A stretch of 64,000 nt of DNA from an uncultured Proteiniphilum sp. (GTDB lineage: Bacteria; Bacteroidota; Bacteroidia; Bacteroidales; Dysgonomonadaceae), in assembly GCA_927407015.1 (NCBI GenBank), contig CAKMJT010000008.1:1-64000 (forward strand). The letters run 5' to 3'. Positions 53,972-62,365 of the stretch are shown here, piece after piece; positions within the stretch are counted from its first letter, which is position 1; each line of letters starts with the position of its first letter. Position numbers and translations under genes: made by a program. A model generated the notes under the pieces. The model did not search any database and was not told the origin of the DNA. It saw only the letters and a program-made list of their open reading frames with translations.

Positions 53972-54033
53972 GAATTTGCAGGAGAGTTGTTGTGCATGGG
54001 TGTGGCAATGATACATAGCATAATAATAGAAGA

Positions 54034-55413
54034 ATGAATTACAACAATATATATTTTGTGGGTATAGGAGGCATCGGCATGAGCAATCTGGTCCGTTATT
54101 TCCTATCCAGGGGAAAGAGAGTGGGAGGGTACGACCGTATGTCGACAGCCCTCACGGAACTGCTTCGGGAGGAAGGTGCCGTCATCCATTATGAAGATGA
54201 CGTACAATCTGTCCCCGAGGAGTTTAAAGTTGCAGCGCATACGCTCGTCGTCTATACACCTGCTGTCCCTGCCACGCACCGTGAACTGACCTTCTTCAGG
54301 GAGAATGGATTCACCCTGATGAAACGTTCGCAGGTGTTGGGAGAAATCACCCAGACGAGCGATGCCATCTGCGTGGCGGGAACACATGGCAAGACCACGG
54401 TCTCGAGCATGACAGCCCATCTGCTGCGTCAGTCTCATGTCGATTGCAATGCTTTTCTGGGCGGGATCCTGAAGAACTACGACAGTAACCTGCTTCTTTC
54501 CGATCACAGCAACATCACCGTTGCCGAGGCCGATGAATATGACCGGTCGTTTCACTGGCTGAGACCATGGATTGCCATCATCACCTCGGCCGACCCTGAT
54601 CACCTCGATATCTATGGCACCGAGGAAGCCTACAGGGAGAGCTTTGAATATTTCACCTCGCTCATCCGTCCGCAGGGCTGGCTTATCCTGAAAAAGGGGA
54701 CAGCGCTGACACCGCGGGTGCGTGAAACAGTAACTATCCGTAGTTATTCAACTTCGGAAGGCGATTACCATGCCGAGAATATACGGATCGGAAACGGGGA
54801 GATTCTTTTCGACTATGTTTCTCCCACAGGCAGGATCACCGATATTTCCCTGGGGGTGCCGGTGATGATTAACATCGAGAACAGCGTGGCAGCCATCGCG
54901 GCTGCTGAGTTATGCGGCGTCACGCCCGCGGAGATTCGCAACGCCATGCAAACTTTTGGCGGGGCGAGGAGAAGGTTCGATTTTCATCTCAAAACACCGG
55001 ATATTGTTTTTATCGATGATTATGCCCATCATCCGCAGGAGTTGTCTGCAGCCATTGAATCCATCAAGGCGCTTTATCCCGATAAAAAGGTGACAGCTGT
55101 TTTTCAGCCACATCTGTATACACGTACACGCGATTTTTCCGGTCAGTTTGCCCAAAGCCTGTCACTGCTGGATGATGTGATCCTGCTGGATATCTATCCC
55201 GCACGTGAAGAACCGATTGAAGGAGTGACATCGCAGCTTATTTTCGACAGGATCACCTCACGGGAGAAAAGATTGTGTACAAAAGCAACACTCACGGAGC
55301 TACTCCGTCATAAGCCTGTCGAGGTGCTGGTCACGTTTGGTGCGGGCGATATAGACCTGCTGCTGCCCGATATCGAAAATTTACTCAGAGAGAAGTATTT
55401 GCTGACTATGTAA
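54034..55413 (+). CDS. murC: UDP-N-acetylmuramate-L-alanine ligase MurC
   Basis: The 459-residue ligase has FVGIGGIGMSNLVRYFLSRG, the ATP loop VAGTHGKTTVSSMTAHLL, VAEADEYDRSFHWL, ITSADPDHLDIYGT and DDYAHHPQELSAAIES. It adds the first amino acid of the stem peptide. It is 62 bp after murG. A probable ftsQ promoter follows its stop. Confidence 0.95.
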   Translation: MNYNNIYFVGIGGIGMSNLVRYFLSRGKRVGGYDRMSTALTELLREEGAVIHYEDDVQSVPEEFKVAAHTLVVYTPAVPATHRELTFFRENGFTLMKRSQVLGEITQTSDAICVAGTHGKTTVSSMTAHLLRQSHVDCNAFLGGILKNYDSNLLLSDHSNITVAEADEYDRSFHWLRPWIAIITSADPDHLDIYGTEEAYRESFEYFTSLIRPQGWLILKKGTALTPRVRETVTIRSYSTSEGDYHAENIRIGNGEILFDYVSPTGRITDISLGVPVMINIENSVAAIAAAELCGVTPAEIRNAMQTFGGARRRFDFHLKTPDIVFIDDYAHHPQELSAAIESIKALYPDKKVTAVFQPHLYTRTRDFSGQFAQSLSLLDDVILLDIYPAREEPIEGVTSQLIFDRITSREKRLCTKATLTELLRHKPVEVLVTFGAGDIDLLLPDIENLLREKYLLTM

Positions 55414-55451
55414 TGTTATAAAAAATTACCTTCCCATTGAACATCTTGATG

Positions 55452-55459
55452 TATCTTTG
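55452..55459 (+). promoter_or_regulatory. TATCTTTG box upstream of ftsQ
   Basis: It matches TAnnTTTG and lies 27 bp before the ftsQ TTG start, in the 72-bp gap after murC. No good -33 TTTG is seen. It may be an internal promoter for ftsQ-ftsA-ftsZ. Confidence 0.5.
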
Positions 55460-55485
55460 CACCAGGTAAACAAACAGATCAGGAC

Positions 55486-56217
55486 TTGAAGAAATATCTT
55501 ATCATATTGATAGCAGTTGCGGTGATCGGCTACCTCATCTTCTCGGCGACCTATTTCAGGGATTCATCGCGCAATCAGGTGTGTGAGAGTTTCGAAGTGG
55601 TGATCAGGGACAGTGCCCGGACCCGGTTCGTACTTGCGCAGGATATTGTGAACCTGGTGAAAAGATATGGTTTGTATCCTGTGGGGAAAACGTTTGGAGA
55701 GATCAACACGCTGTCGATACGTGATACCATTCTTACCAACAGGCTGGTGGAATCGGCCGAGGTGTATACCACACCGGGCGGTTCCATTGTGGCTGCTATC
55801 CGGCAGCGGGAGCCTGTGTTACGGGTTATCTCGGATGTGAAGGGTAATTTTTATGTGGATAAAGATCGCCATGTGATGCCCGTTTCATCCAGTTTCGCGG
55901 TATACGTACCCATCGCTACCGGGGCTATTGATGAGGAATACGCCCAAAACGAACTGTTTGATTTTGCCCTGTTCCTTCACGACAACCCCGATTGGGATGC
56001 CTGGATCGAACAGATCGTGGTGCAAAAGAACCACCAGGTGGAATTGATACCGCGCGTGGGAGATTTCAGGATCATCATGGGTAACCTGGACGATTATCCG
56101 GAGAAGCTGGCCAAATTTGTACGCTTTGTCAACGAGGGTCTGGCTATTGTAGGATGGAACCGCTACGCAGAGATTAATCTGAAGTATGAGAATCAGGTGG
56201 TTTGCACCCGAAAATAG
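55486..56217 (+). CDS. ftsQ: Cell division protein FtsQ
   Basis: The 243-residue bitopic protein has one membrane segment at its N-terminus (YLIILIAVAVIGYLIFSAT) and then a POTRA-like domain and beta domain in the periplasm. Position between murC and ftsA supports the call. The only suitable start is TTG at 55486 (encodes the initial Met before KKYLIILIAV); no ATG or GTG is available before the membrane segment. FtsQ links early divisome proteins to FtsWI. Confidence 0.85.
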   Translation: MKKYLIILIAVAVIGYLIFSATYFRDSSRNQVCESFEVVIRDSARTRFVLAQDIVNLVKRYGLYPVGKTFGEINTLSIRDTILTNRLVESAEVYTTPGGSIVAAIRQREPVLRVISDVKGNFYVDKDRHVMPVSSSFAVYVPIATGAIDEEYAQNELFDFALFLHDNPDWDAWIEQIVVQKNHQVELIPRVGDFRIIMGNLDDYPEKLAKFVRFVNEGLAIVGWNRYAEINLKYENQVVCTRK

Positions 56218-56361
56218 CGTAAGCTGTACTGCAGTCTGTGGGTTAAACTCTTCCTTTGGTTCTGTTGAGACAGCAATGAAAATGATGTTAAAGGACAAAC
56301 AAAAACGGTGCAGGAGTGTTTGTTAAACAACAATATAACCAAAAGTTCATCAACCAAAAAT

Positions 56362-57738
56362 ATGATGCAATCAGGATTTCTAGCTGTAATTGATCTCGGA
56401 ACCTCCAGGATTAAGGGAATTGTCGGACGCAGGAATGAAAATAATGTCATTTCCATTCTGGCAAGCGGCTCCATTGACTCCGGCAACGCTATCCGCAGGG
56501 GGATGGTATACAACATAGAACAAGCAGGAGCCAATGTGCAAAAACTGGTGATGATGCTTGAAAATAGCATGGGGAGAAAAATAGGCAGGGTCTATGTCTC
56601 TCTGGCAGGCCAGTCGTTACATACGATGGAATTTAATGAGATGAAACAGCTCTCATCGGGGATGGTCACAGAAGAGGTAGTGAGCTTCCTGCGGCACGCC
56701 GCAGAAAAATTTCAGCCTGAACTGAAGCGCAATTACAGGGTTGCCGATGTGGAATATTATATTGACGACAAACCGGAACGTAGCCCGGTGGGAGTAACCG
56801 GTTCACAAATAGAAGCCGGTTACGAACTGGTCGTGGGCCGTCCCAATCTGCTGTCCAATATAGAAAAGAGTATTGCCGCAAAGACCGAACTGGACATTGC
56901 CGATTATATCGTCGGGCCGCTTGCCTGTGCCGCTATTGCTCTCAGCGAGGAAGAGAAGGAATTGGGATGCGCTTTTGTGGATTTCGGGGCGGGTACTACC
57001 ACACTGTCGGTATATAAGGGCGGCATCCTGCGGCGAATGGTCGTCATCCCCTTTGGCGGGAAAAATCTCACCAAAGATATCTGCGCACTCAACTTTACAG
57101 AGAATGATGCAGAGCAGCTGAAAATTAAATTCGGCAAGGCGCTGGAGAATCATGATGGCCCTCTTTTCTCCTCTCCTTTTTCATCAAAACCCGATATCGA
57201 TCTTACCGAACTCAACAAGGTAATCGGTATGCGGCTGGATGAAATCACCGCCAACATAAAGGAACAGATTGCATTGTCGGGTTATGAAGGTCAGCTGGGA
57301 GCAGGGATGATTATTACGGGCGGGGCATCGCAACTCAGGAATCTCGATCTCTATCTCACCCAGAAACTGAAGATTCCTGTGAGGAAGACATCTGCTAAAA
57401 AGACACTGGTTAACAACTCCCCCGATCTGATCAACGATCCGTCCTTTACCCAGGCATTGGGAATGTTCCTCCTGGCAAATGAGGATTGCGAACTGGTGAT
57501 GGTGGAATCCTCGGAAGAGGATCCGCAGAAGGAGGCGCGATCTGTTTCCGGAGGCTGGTTTGGCGGCAAGAAGAAGAAACCGAGGAACGACAAGAACGAG
57601 AGGAAAGAGAGGAACGAGAGGAACGAGAAGAACGAGAAGAAAGAGAAGAAGCCGAAACAGGAGAAGCAGGAAGGCGGATTCTTTTCCAAGATGGAAGATG
57701 TGTTCGGGAATATTTTTACGGAAGAAGACGATGAGTAA
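56362..57738 (+). CDS. ftsA: Cell division protein FtsA
   Basis: The 458-residue actin-like protein is read from an ATG pair at 56362/56365 (MMQSGFLAVIDLGTSRIKGI, phosphate loop 1). FVDFGAGTTTLSVYKGG is phosphate loop 2, and MIITGGASQLRNL lies in the adenosine region. After residue about 400 comes a Lys/Glu/Arg/Asn-rich linker with repeated NER/NEK triplets. The C-terminal amphipathic helix GGFFSKMEDVFGNIF anchors the protein to the membrane. It tethers FtsZ, whose gene starts 20 bp downstream. Confidence 0.95.
   Translation: MMQSGFLAVIDLGTSRIKGIVGRRNENNVISILASGSIDSGNAIRRGMVYNIEQAGANVQKLVMMLENSMGRKIGRVYVSLAGQSLHTMEFNEMKQLSSGMVTEEVVSFLRHAAEKFQPELKRNYRVADVEYYIDDKPERSPVGVTGSQIEAGYELVVGRPNLLSNIEKSIAAKTELDIADYIVGPLACAAIALSEEEKELGCAFVDFGAGTTTLSVYKGGILRRMVVIPFGGKNLTKDICALNFTENDAEQLKIKFGKALENHDGPLFSSPFSSKPDIDLTELNKVIGMRLDEITANIKEQIALSGYEGQLGAGMIITGGASQLRNLDLYLTQKLKIPVRKTSAKKTLVNNSPDLINDPSFTQALGMFLLANEDCELVMVESSEEDPQKEARSVSGGWFGGKKKKPRNDKNERKERNERNEKNEKKEKKPKQEKQEGGFFSKMEDVFGNIFTEEDDE
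57590..57665 (+). repeat. Purine-rich repeat in the ftsA linker
   Basis: The coding strand is almost pure A and G, with near-repeats of AACGAGAGG or AACGAGAAG. It encodes alternating charged residues (NERKERNERNEKNEKKEKK). It may vary in length between strains by slippage. Confidence 0.7.
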
Positions 57739-57758
57739 CAGTATAAAAATTGCATGCA

Positions 57759-59051
57759 ATGGATGACGATATATTGGATTTTCAGATAGATAACCGCACA
57801 GATGCCATCATCAAGGTAATTGGAGTTGGGGGCGGCGGAGGCAACGCCGTGAACCACATGTTTCAGGAGGGTATATACGACGTCTCCTTTGCGTTGTGCA
57901 ACACCGACAATCAGGCATTGATGGAGTCACGGGTGCCCGTGAAAGTGCAGCTGGGAGAAAATACGACGGGAGGCCTGGGTGCAGGAAACAAGCCCGAGGT
58001 GGCAGAGAGAGCCGCTGAAGAGAGTGTGGATCTGATCGAGAATCTCCTTAACGACGGCACCAAAATGGTATTCATCACCGCGGGAATGGGCGGGGGAACC
58101 GGTACCGGTGCTGCCCCCGTGGTCGCCCGTGTGGCAAAGGATATGGGTATTCTCACTGTGGGTATCGTGACCATCCCCTTCATGTTCGAGGGGCCGCGCA
58201 AGATAGTCCAGGCACTGAAAGGTGTGGAGAAAATTGCAAGGAATGTAGATGCCCTGCTGGTGATCAACAACGAACGACTGCGCGATATATACAGCGATCT
58301 GACCATGCTCAACGCTTTTGCGAGAGCCGATGATACACTGGCTACAGCAGCGAGGAGTATTGCCGAGATCATTACCCTGCACGGACATGTGAACCTTGAC
58401 TTTGCCGATGTGGAAACAACGCTGAAGGATGGCGGTGTCGCTATCATGAGCAGCGGCCTTGGGAAAGGGGAAGACCGGATCAACGATGCAATCAGGAACG
58501 CGTTGCACTCCCCGTTGCTCAACAACAACGATGTCTTCAGTGCCAGGAAGATTCTCATCAATCTCTCCTTCGGCAACGAGTTTCCGTTGATGATGGAAGA
58601 GATGAATGCACTGCACGATTTCATGTCAAAATTCAGCCGCGAGATCGAGGTGATATGGGGCGCTGCCGTGGAAGAATCGCTGGGTGAAGAGGTGAAGGTG
58701 ACACTGCTGGCTACCGGATTCTCCATCAACAGTATACCGGGTATTGAAGAACAGCGGCAGGAGAAAACAAGGGCAGAGGAGATACAGCAACAGATTGAGA
58801 AAGATGCGAAATTGACGCAGGATAAAAGAGATAAGGAGCTGATTGAGAAATATTACGGGAAGACGGGATTGAAAACGCTTACTTCCGTCAACTACCGACT
58901 GGAGCCTTTTGTACTGACCATCGACGAACTCGATGATGACAAGGTGCTGGAGACACTGGAAAAGACGCCTGTATTCAAACGTGAAGTCAATTTCAATCCC
59001 CGTGCATTCCAGACCGATGTCCACCCCCAATCCACGTCCCTCTTCGATTAA
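57759..59051 (+). CDS. ftsZ: Cell division GTPase FtsZ
   Basis: The 430-residue tubulin homologue is read from ATG 57759 (MDDDILDFQIDNRTDAIIKV), preferred over a TTG three codons earlier. GVGGGGGNAVNHMF, the tubulin signature GMGGGTGTGAAPVVARVAKD and NNERLRDIYSDLTMLNAFAR are present. It has a long C-terminal linker and tail. It polymerises into the Z ring. It is the last division gene of the cluster; an ATCACATC repeat begins at its stop codon. Confidence 0.97.
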   Translation: MDDDILDFQIDNRTDAIIKVIGVGGGGGNAVNHMFQEGIYDVSFALCNTDNQALMESRVPVKVQLGENTTGGLGAGNKPEVAERAAEESVDLIENLLNDGTKMVFITAGMGGGTGTGAAPVVARVAKDMGILTVGIVTIPFMFEGPRKIVQALKGVEKIARNVDALLVINNERLRDIYSDLTMLNAFARADDTLATAARSIAEIITLHGHVNLDFADVETTLKDGGVAIMSSGLGKGEDRINDAIRNALHSPLLNNNDVFSARKILINLSFGNEFPLMMEEMNALHDFMSKFSREIEVIWGAAVEESLGEEVKVTLLATGFSINSIPGIEEQRQEKTRAEEIQQQIEKDAKLTQDKRDKELIEKYYGKTGLKTLTSVNYRLEPFVLTIDELDDDKVLETLEKTPVFKREVNFNPRAFQTDVHPQSTSLFD

Positions 59052-59074
59052 TCACATCATCACATCATCACATC
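59051..59074. repeat. Perfect 8-bp tandem repeat (ATCACATC x3)
   Basis: Three identical ATCACATC units run from 59051, overlapping the last base of the ftsZ stop, to 59074, 5 bp before the yqeY-like start. On the other strand the unit is GATGTGAT, similar to the TGATNNNN octamers before mraY. Confidence 0.85.
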
Positions 59075-59079
59075 AAAAT

Positions 59080-59529
59080 ATGTCACTCTTAGAAACTATC
59101 ACAGAAGAAATAAAGCAAGCGATGCTGTCCAGAGAGAAAGTAAGACTGGAAGCATTGAGAGGTATTAAAAAAGAACTCCTGGAGGCGAAAACAGCGAAAG
59201 GAGCGGCCGATGAACTTTCAGACGAGACGGCAACAGCCATATTGCAGAAGATGGTCAAACAGCGTAAAGACAGCGCTGCGATCTACACCACACAGAACCG
59301 TCCCGATCTGGCAGATCCGGAGATTGAACAGATGAAGGTGATTCAGGAGTTTCTGCCGGCACAGCTCACGGAAGCAGCGCTGGAGGAAGCTGTGAGAGGT
59401 ATCATCGCGGAAACGGGAGCCACTTCTATGAAGGACATGGGTAAAGTGATGGGCCTGGCAACGAAACGGCTTGCCGGCAATGCCGAAGGACGGGCCATCT
59501 CAGAGATGGTGAAGCGGTTGCTTTCGTAG
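59080..59529 (+). CDS. yqeY: GatB/YqeY domain protein
   Basis: The 149-residue protein is read from ATG 59080 (MSLLETITEEIKQAMLSREK). The longer open frame upstream overlaps ftsZ and is not coding. The all-helical YqeY fold is shown by LRGIKKELLEAKTAKG, EQMKVIQEFLPAQLTEAALE and MGKVMGLATKRLAGNAEGRA. It resembles the tail of GatB, the tRNA-dependent amidotransferase subunit, but its own role is unknown. It ends 9 bp before the convergent gene at 59539. Confidence 0.9.
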   Translation: MSLLETITEEIKQAMLSREKVRLEALRGIKKELLEAKTAKGAADELSDETATAILQKMVKQRKDSAAIYTTQNRPDLADPEIEQMKVIQEFLPAQLTEAALEEAVRGIIAETGATSMKDMGKVMGLATKRLAGNAEGRAISEMVKRLLS

Positions 59530-59538
59530 TGATGATAC

Positions 59539-60246
59539 CTACCTGTTTCGCTCATAAGGCACATAAACCTTCTTCAGGCGTTTGTCGAGCAGATTGCTCT
59601 TGCGTGCCTTTTTCTCCAGCTTTTGCAGCTCTTTCTCCCTGTTGCTGCCCTCGTCAAAATCGTCTGTCAGCAACAAAAGGGACATTGTCTCATCGTCGAT
59701 GGTTTTTGTTCTGAAAACCACGGTTCTGTTTTCAATGATCTCGTTCTCGGCCAATCGTACCAGAAAATCCTTCCCCGGGATGTAACCGAACTCAATGGCA
59801 TTGTAGCCCATCGCGGAGACAGCGATAAAACCTATCTTCTTTGTTTCCTTCAAATAAATTTTTCCGTCACTGCCTGTCACCTTTCCCTCGATGAGTTTAT
59901 GCGCGTTATTGCGTGATTCCACTAAAACGCTTTGCACAGGGTAGTTCTGCATTCCCACCACTTTCACCACACAACTGTCTTTTCGGGAACCGTCCAAAGC
60001 TTCGAAGGAGGACCTGGAACCCGAATAATCAGTGGTTTCGATAATCAGGTAATCACCGGCCTGCTCATAGTGCCCTTCACCAACCTGAGCAACCGATAGC
60101 CCGGCAAAACCGGTGATCCGGAACGTCACCTGATTACCGGAGAAAACAATCGAATCCAAACCGTTCTTATAGGACCCTTCCCATTGTTGGGCCAAGAGTG
60201 ATGTGCCCGAGAGTAAGATGACTGCCAGCAGAAGAATTTTTTTCAT
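59539..60246 (-). CDS. Secreted protein of unknown function
   Basis: The 235-residue precursor has a Sec signal (MKKILLLAVILLSGTSLLAQ). The mature protein is beta-rich, with SVLVESRNNAHKLIEGKVTG and GFIAVSAMGYNAIEFGYIPG resembling a carboxypeptidase-like beta-sandwich segment. It ends in a basic helical tail (ELQKLEKKARKSNLLDKRLK). TATATTTG on the minus strand at 60273-60280 is a likely -7 box. No known family is recognised. Confidence 0.7.
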   Translation of the reverse strand: MKKILLLAVILLSGTSLLAQQWEGSYKNGLDSIVFSGNQVTFRITGFAGLSVAQVGEGHYEQAGDYLIIETTDYSGSRSSFEALDGSRKDSCVVKVVGMQNYPVQSVLVESRNNAHKLIEGKVTGSDGKIYLKETKKIGFIAVSAMGYNAIEFGYIPGKDFLVRLAENEIIENRTVVFRTKTIDDETMSLLLLTDDFDEGSNREKELQKLEKKARKSNLLDKRLKKVYVPYERNR

Positions 60247-60368
60247 GTGTGTTGAATAATTGTTTTTCGGAACAAATATACAACTATTTTTCTTTGAACG
60301 GGTCGCAGAGGAGAGAAAAAGCCGGTCTGTAGCATCGCCCCCAGTGGCCGGCAGGATAGGATATAAAA

Positions 60369-60398
60369 GGCTATCTCATGTTGTATGATGAGACAGCC
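60369..60398 (-). terminator. Terminator downstream of trxB
   Basis: Arms 60369-60379 and 60388-60398 pair over 11 positions with one mismatch around an 8-nt loop. On the minus strand the hairpin is followed by TTTTATAT. It lies about 48 bp after the trxB stop. Confidence 0.7.
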
Positions 60399-60445
60399 GC
60401 TGTCTGTATCAGTGACCGGTGTACCGCTGTGGCAACATCACCCGA

Positions 60446-61387
60446 TTACAATCCTTTCTCCGACAGATAACGTTCCGCATCCATGGCGGCACGGCAGCCT
60501 GTTCCGGCAGCTGTTACTGCCTGCCGGTAGATGGAGTCGGCCACGTCCCCGCAGGCGAAAACACCTTCTACATTTGTTTTTGTGTAGGGACTATCCGTTT
60601 TGATATAGCCCACTTCGTTGAGATCCACGTAATCCCTGAAGATATCGGTATTGGGTTTGTGGCCGATGGCAAGGAAGAAGCCGTCAACAGCAATATCGTA
60701 TCTTTCTTCATCGGGTTCACCCATCCTTTTTACCAGATGGACACCTTCTACACCCTTTTCTCCAAAAAGACCCACAGCGTTGTGTTCATAAAGAATCTCG
60801 ATTTTGGAGTTGTTCATCACCCTGTCCTGCATGATCTGCGATGCGCGCAGGTAAGGCTTGCGGACAATCAAATATACTTTGTCTGCCAGCCCGGACAGGT
60901 ATGATGCCTCTTCACAGGCTGTATCTCCGCCGCCTACTACGGCCACTTTCTTCCTGCGGTAGAAAAATCCGTCGCAGGTAGCACATGCCGACACTCCCTG
61001 ACCGGCATATTTGGTCTCATCCGGCAGTCCGAGATATTTGGCCGTAGCACCGGTAGAGATGATCACGGCGTCGGCTTCAATCACCTGTTCGTTGTCGATG
61101 GTCACTTTCAGGGGACGCGCGGAGAAGTCAACGGCTGTTGCCCTTCCTGAGCGGACTTCCGTGCCGAACCGTTCGGCCTGTTTCTTCATGTCCTCCATCA
61201 GCTCCGGTCCGGTGATCCCATCGGGATAACCCGGGAAATTCTCTACCTCGGTGGTGGTGGTCAACTGTCCTCCCGGCTCCATTCCTTCATAAAGAACCGG
61301 CTCCAGGTTGGCACGTGACGCGTAAATGGCAGCCGTATAACCTGCCGGTCCTGATCCAATGATCAGGCATCTTACTTTATTTCGCAT
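60446..61387 (-). CDS. trxB: Thioredoxin reductase
   Basis: The 313-residue flavoprotein is read from ATG 61387 (MRNKVRCLIIGSGPAGYTAA, FAD site); an alternative TTG lies two codons earlier. The redox motif CATC (in SACATCDGFFYRRKKVAVVG) precedes the NADPH loop GGGDTACEEASYL, and the FAD end motif is GVFACGDVADSIYRQAVTAA. It reduces thioredoxin with NADPH. It is a single-gene unit with its own promoter and terminator. Confidence 0.96.
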   Translation of the reverse strand: MRNKVRCLIIGSGPAGYTAAIYASRANLEPVLYEGMEPGGQLTTTTEVENFPGYPDGITGPELMEDMKKQAERFGTEVRSGRATAVDFSARPLKVTIDNEQVIEADAVIISTGATAKYLGLPDETKYAGQGVSACATCDGFFYRRKKVAVVGGGDTACEEASYLSGLADKVYLIVRKPYLRASQIMQDRVMNNSKIEILYEHNAVGLFGEKGVEGVHLVKRMGEPDEERYDIAVDGFFLAIGHKPNTDIFRDYVDLNEVGYIKTDSPYTKTNVEGVFACGDVADSIYRQAVTAAGTGCRAAMDAERYLSEKGL

Positions 61388-61457
61388 ATTCAATGTGATT
61401 TGTCACACCTTCTTCAGTATTCGATATTGAGAGAAGACGTATGGTTATTAATTGCCT

Positions 61458-61488
61458 CAAAGATACAACGAATCTTTGAACTGTGAAA
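61458..61488 (-). promoter_or_regulatory. trxB promoter
   Basis: On the minus strand TATCTTTG (61458-61465) is a perfect -7 box. TTTC (61485-61488), 19 bp upstream, is a one-base variant of the -33 TTTG. The transcript would begin about 60 bp before the ATG. Confidence 0.6.
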
Positions 61489-61565
61489 CCGATATTGTGT
61501 TTATCTATCCGGGGTAAATGGAAAATATGAACATCTGCCGGTGAATGATTTAGCAGGGAAAAAGG

Positions 61566-62216
61566 TTACCTGAGATCGATCATTTCGACGGAGGGATAAC
61601 TTGATTTATCGAATCGGAATACCGCATCATCAAACCGGTGATTGGCATTATAGCGGGTGATATCGATTTTGTTCTTCATCCCGTTGTTCATCGTCAGGAT
61701 CACCTGTACCAGGGTATTTGTGTTTTTGTCGATGGCTACCGAAACAGCCTTAAAATCCCTGTTGCTTGTTACCGGTACCATCTCAATCCACTGCACGTTT
61801 TTGCCATTCAGCGTTTTGAACAGCGGTGCCTTCAGCGTGTATCCGTTTTTATACATTCCCAGCAGTGCCAGCGGGCTGATAGCCGCTATTTCCTGCCCGG
61901 TGGGGTTACTTATGTTTACTTCGTTCACATCCTTCATAAACACCCATTGCGTCTCACCGTCGAACCAGATGTCCACCGACTCTGTCTCAATTTTAAATTT
62001 GTTAGCCCTGATGCTGGCAATACCCGTTTGTGACATATACTCGGTGCCGTCCGGCTCCAGGGTGACGGATTGGAACGACAGCCGGATGCCGCTGGATGCT
62101 TCATAGGCTGCGTAGGCTTTGTCCAGCATCGCTCTTGCGTTGCTGCTGTTTTGCGGGAAGATGGCCAAAGCGAAGAGCAGGGCCGTTGCAGTAAGGATAT
62201 ATTTTTTCATCATCAT
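61566..62216 (-). CDS. LolA-like periplasmic protein
   Basis: The 216-residue precursor has a signal peptide (MMMKKYILTATALLFALAIF; three ATGs in a row at 62216, 62213 and 62210). The mature part shows a LolA/LolB half-barrel pattern: ANKFKIETESVDIWFDGETQ, WVFMKDVNEVNISNPTGQEI and ALLGMYKNGY. LolA carries lipoproteins to the outer membrane, which this lipoprotein-rich organism needs. It precedes trxB and follows ftsK on the same strand, an order common in Bacteroidales. Confidence 0.85.
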   Translation of the reverse strand: MMMKKYILTATALLFALAIFPQNSSNARAMLDKAYAAYEASSGIRLSFQSVTLEPDGTEYMSQTGIASIRANKFKIETESVDIWFDGETQWVFMKDVNEVNISNPTGQEIAAISPLALLGMYKNGYTLKAPLFKTLNGKNVQWIEMVPVTSNRDFKAVSVAIDKNTNTLVQVILTMNNGMKNKIDITRYNANHRFDDAVFRFDKSSYPSVEMIDLR

Positions 62217-62365
62217 TTTTCTTTTTGGTTTCGTATACCCTATAGACCAGAAAAGAGGCAGCTGGTTTAACCTCCGGTTTGCAGATGCGGGTTACTGACT
62301 GATTTTATTTCCATCGCCGGGGAACGCCGTGATGACAACGACAGGCGACACAGGGCAGCATCCTC

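Noticed and set aside
52781-54016. 411-codon open frame opposite murG
   Set aside because: It covers murG on the wrong strand, is rich in His, Cys and Gln as reverse-frame translations often are, and murG is certain.
57911-58729. 272-codon open frame opposite ftsZ
   Set aside because: It is a serine-rich shadow of ftsZ with no domain.
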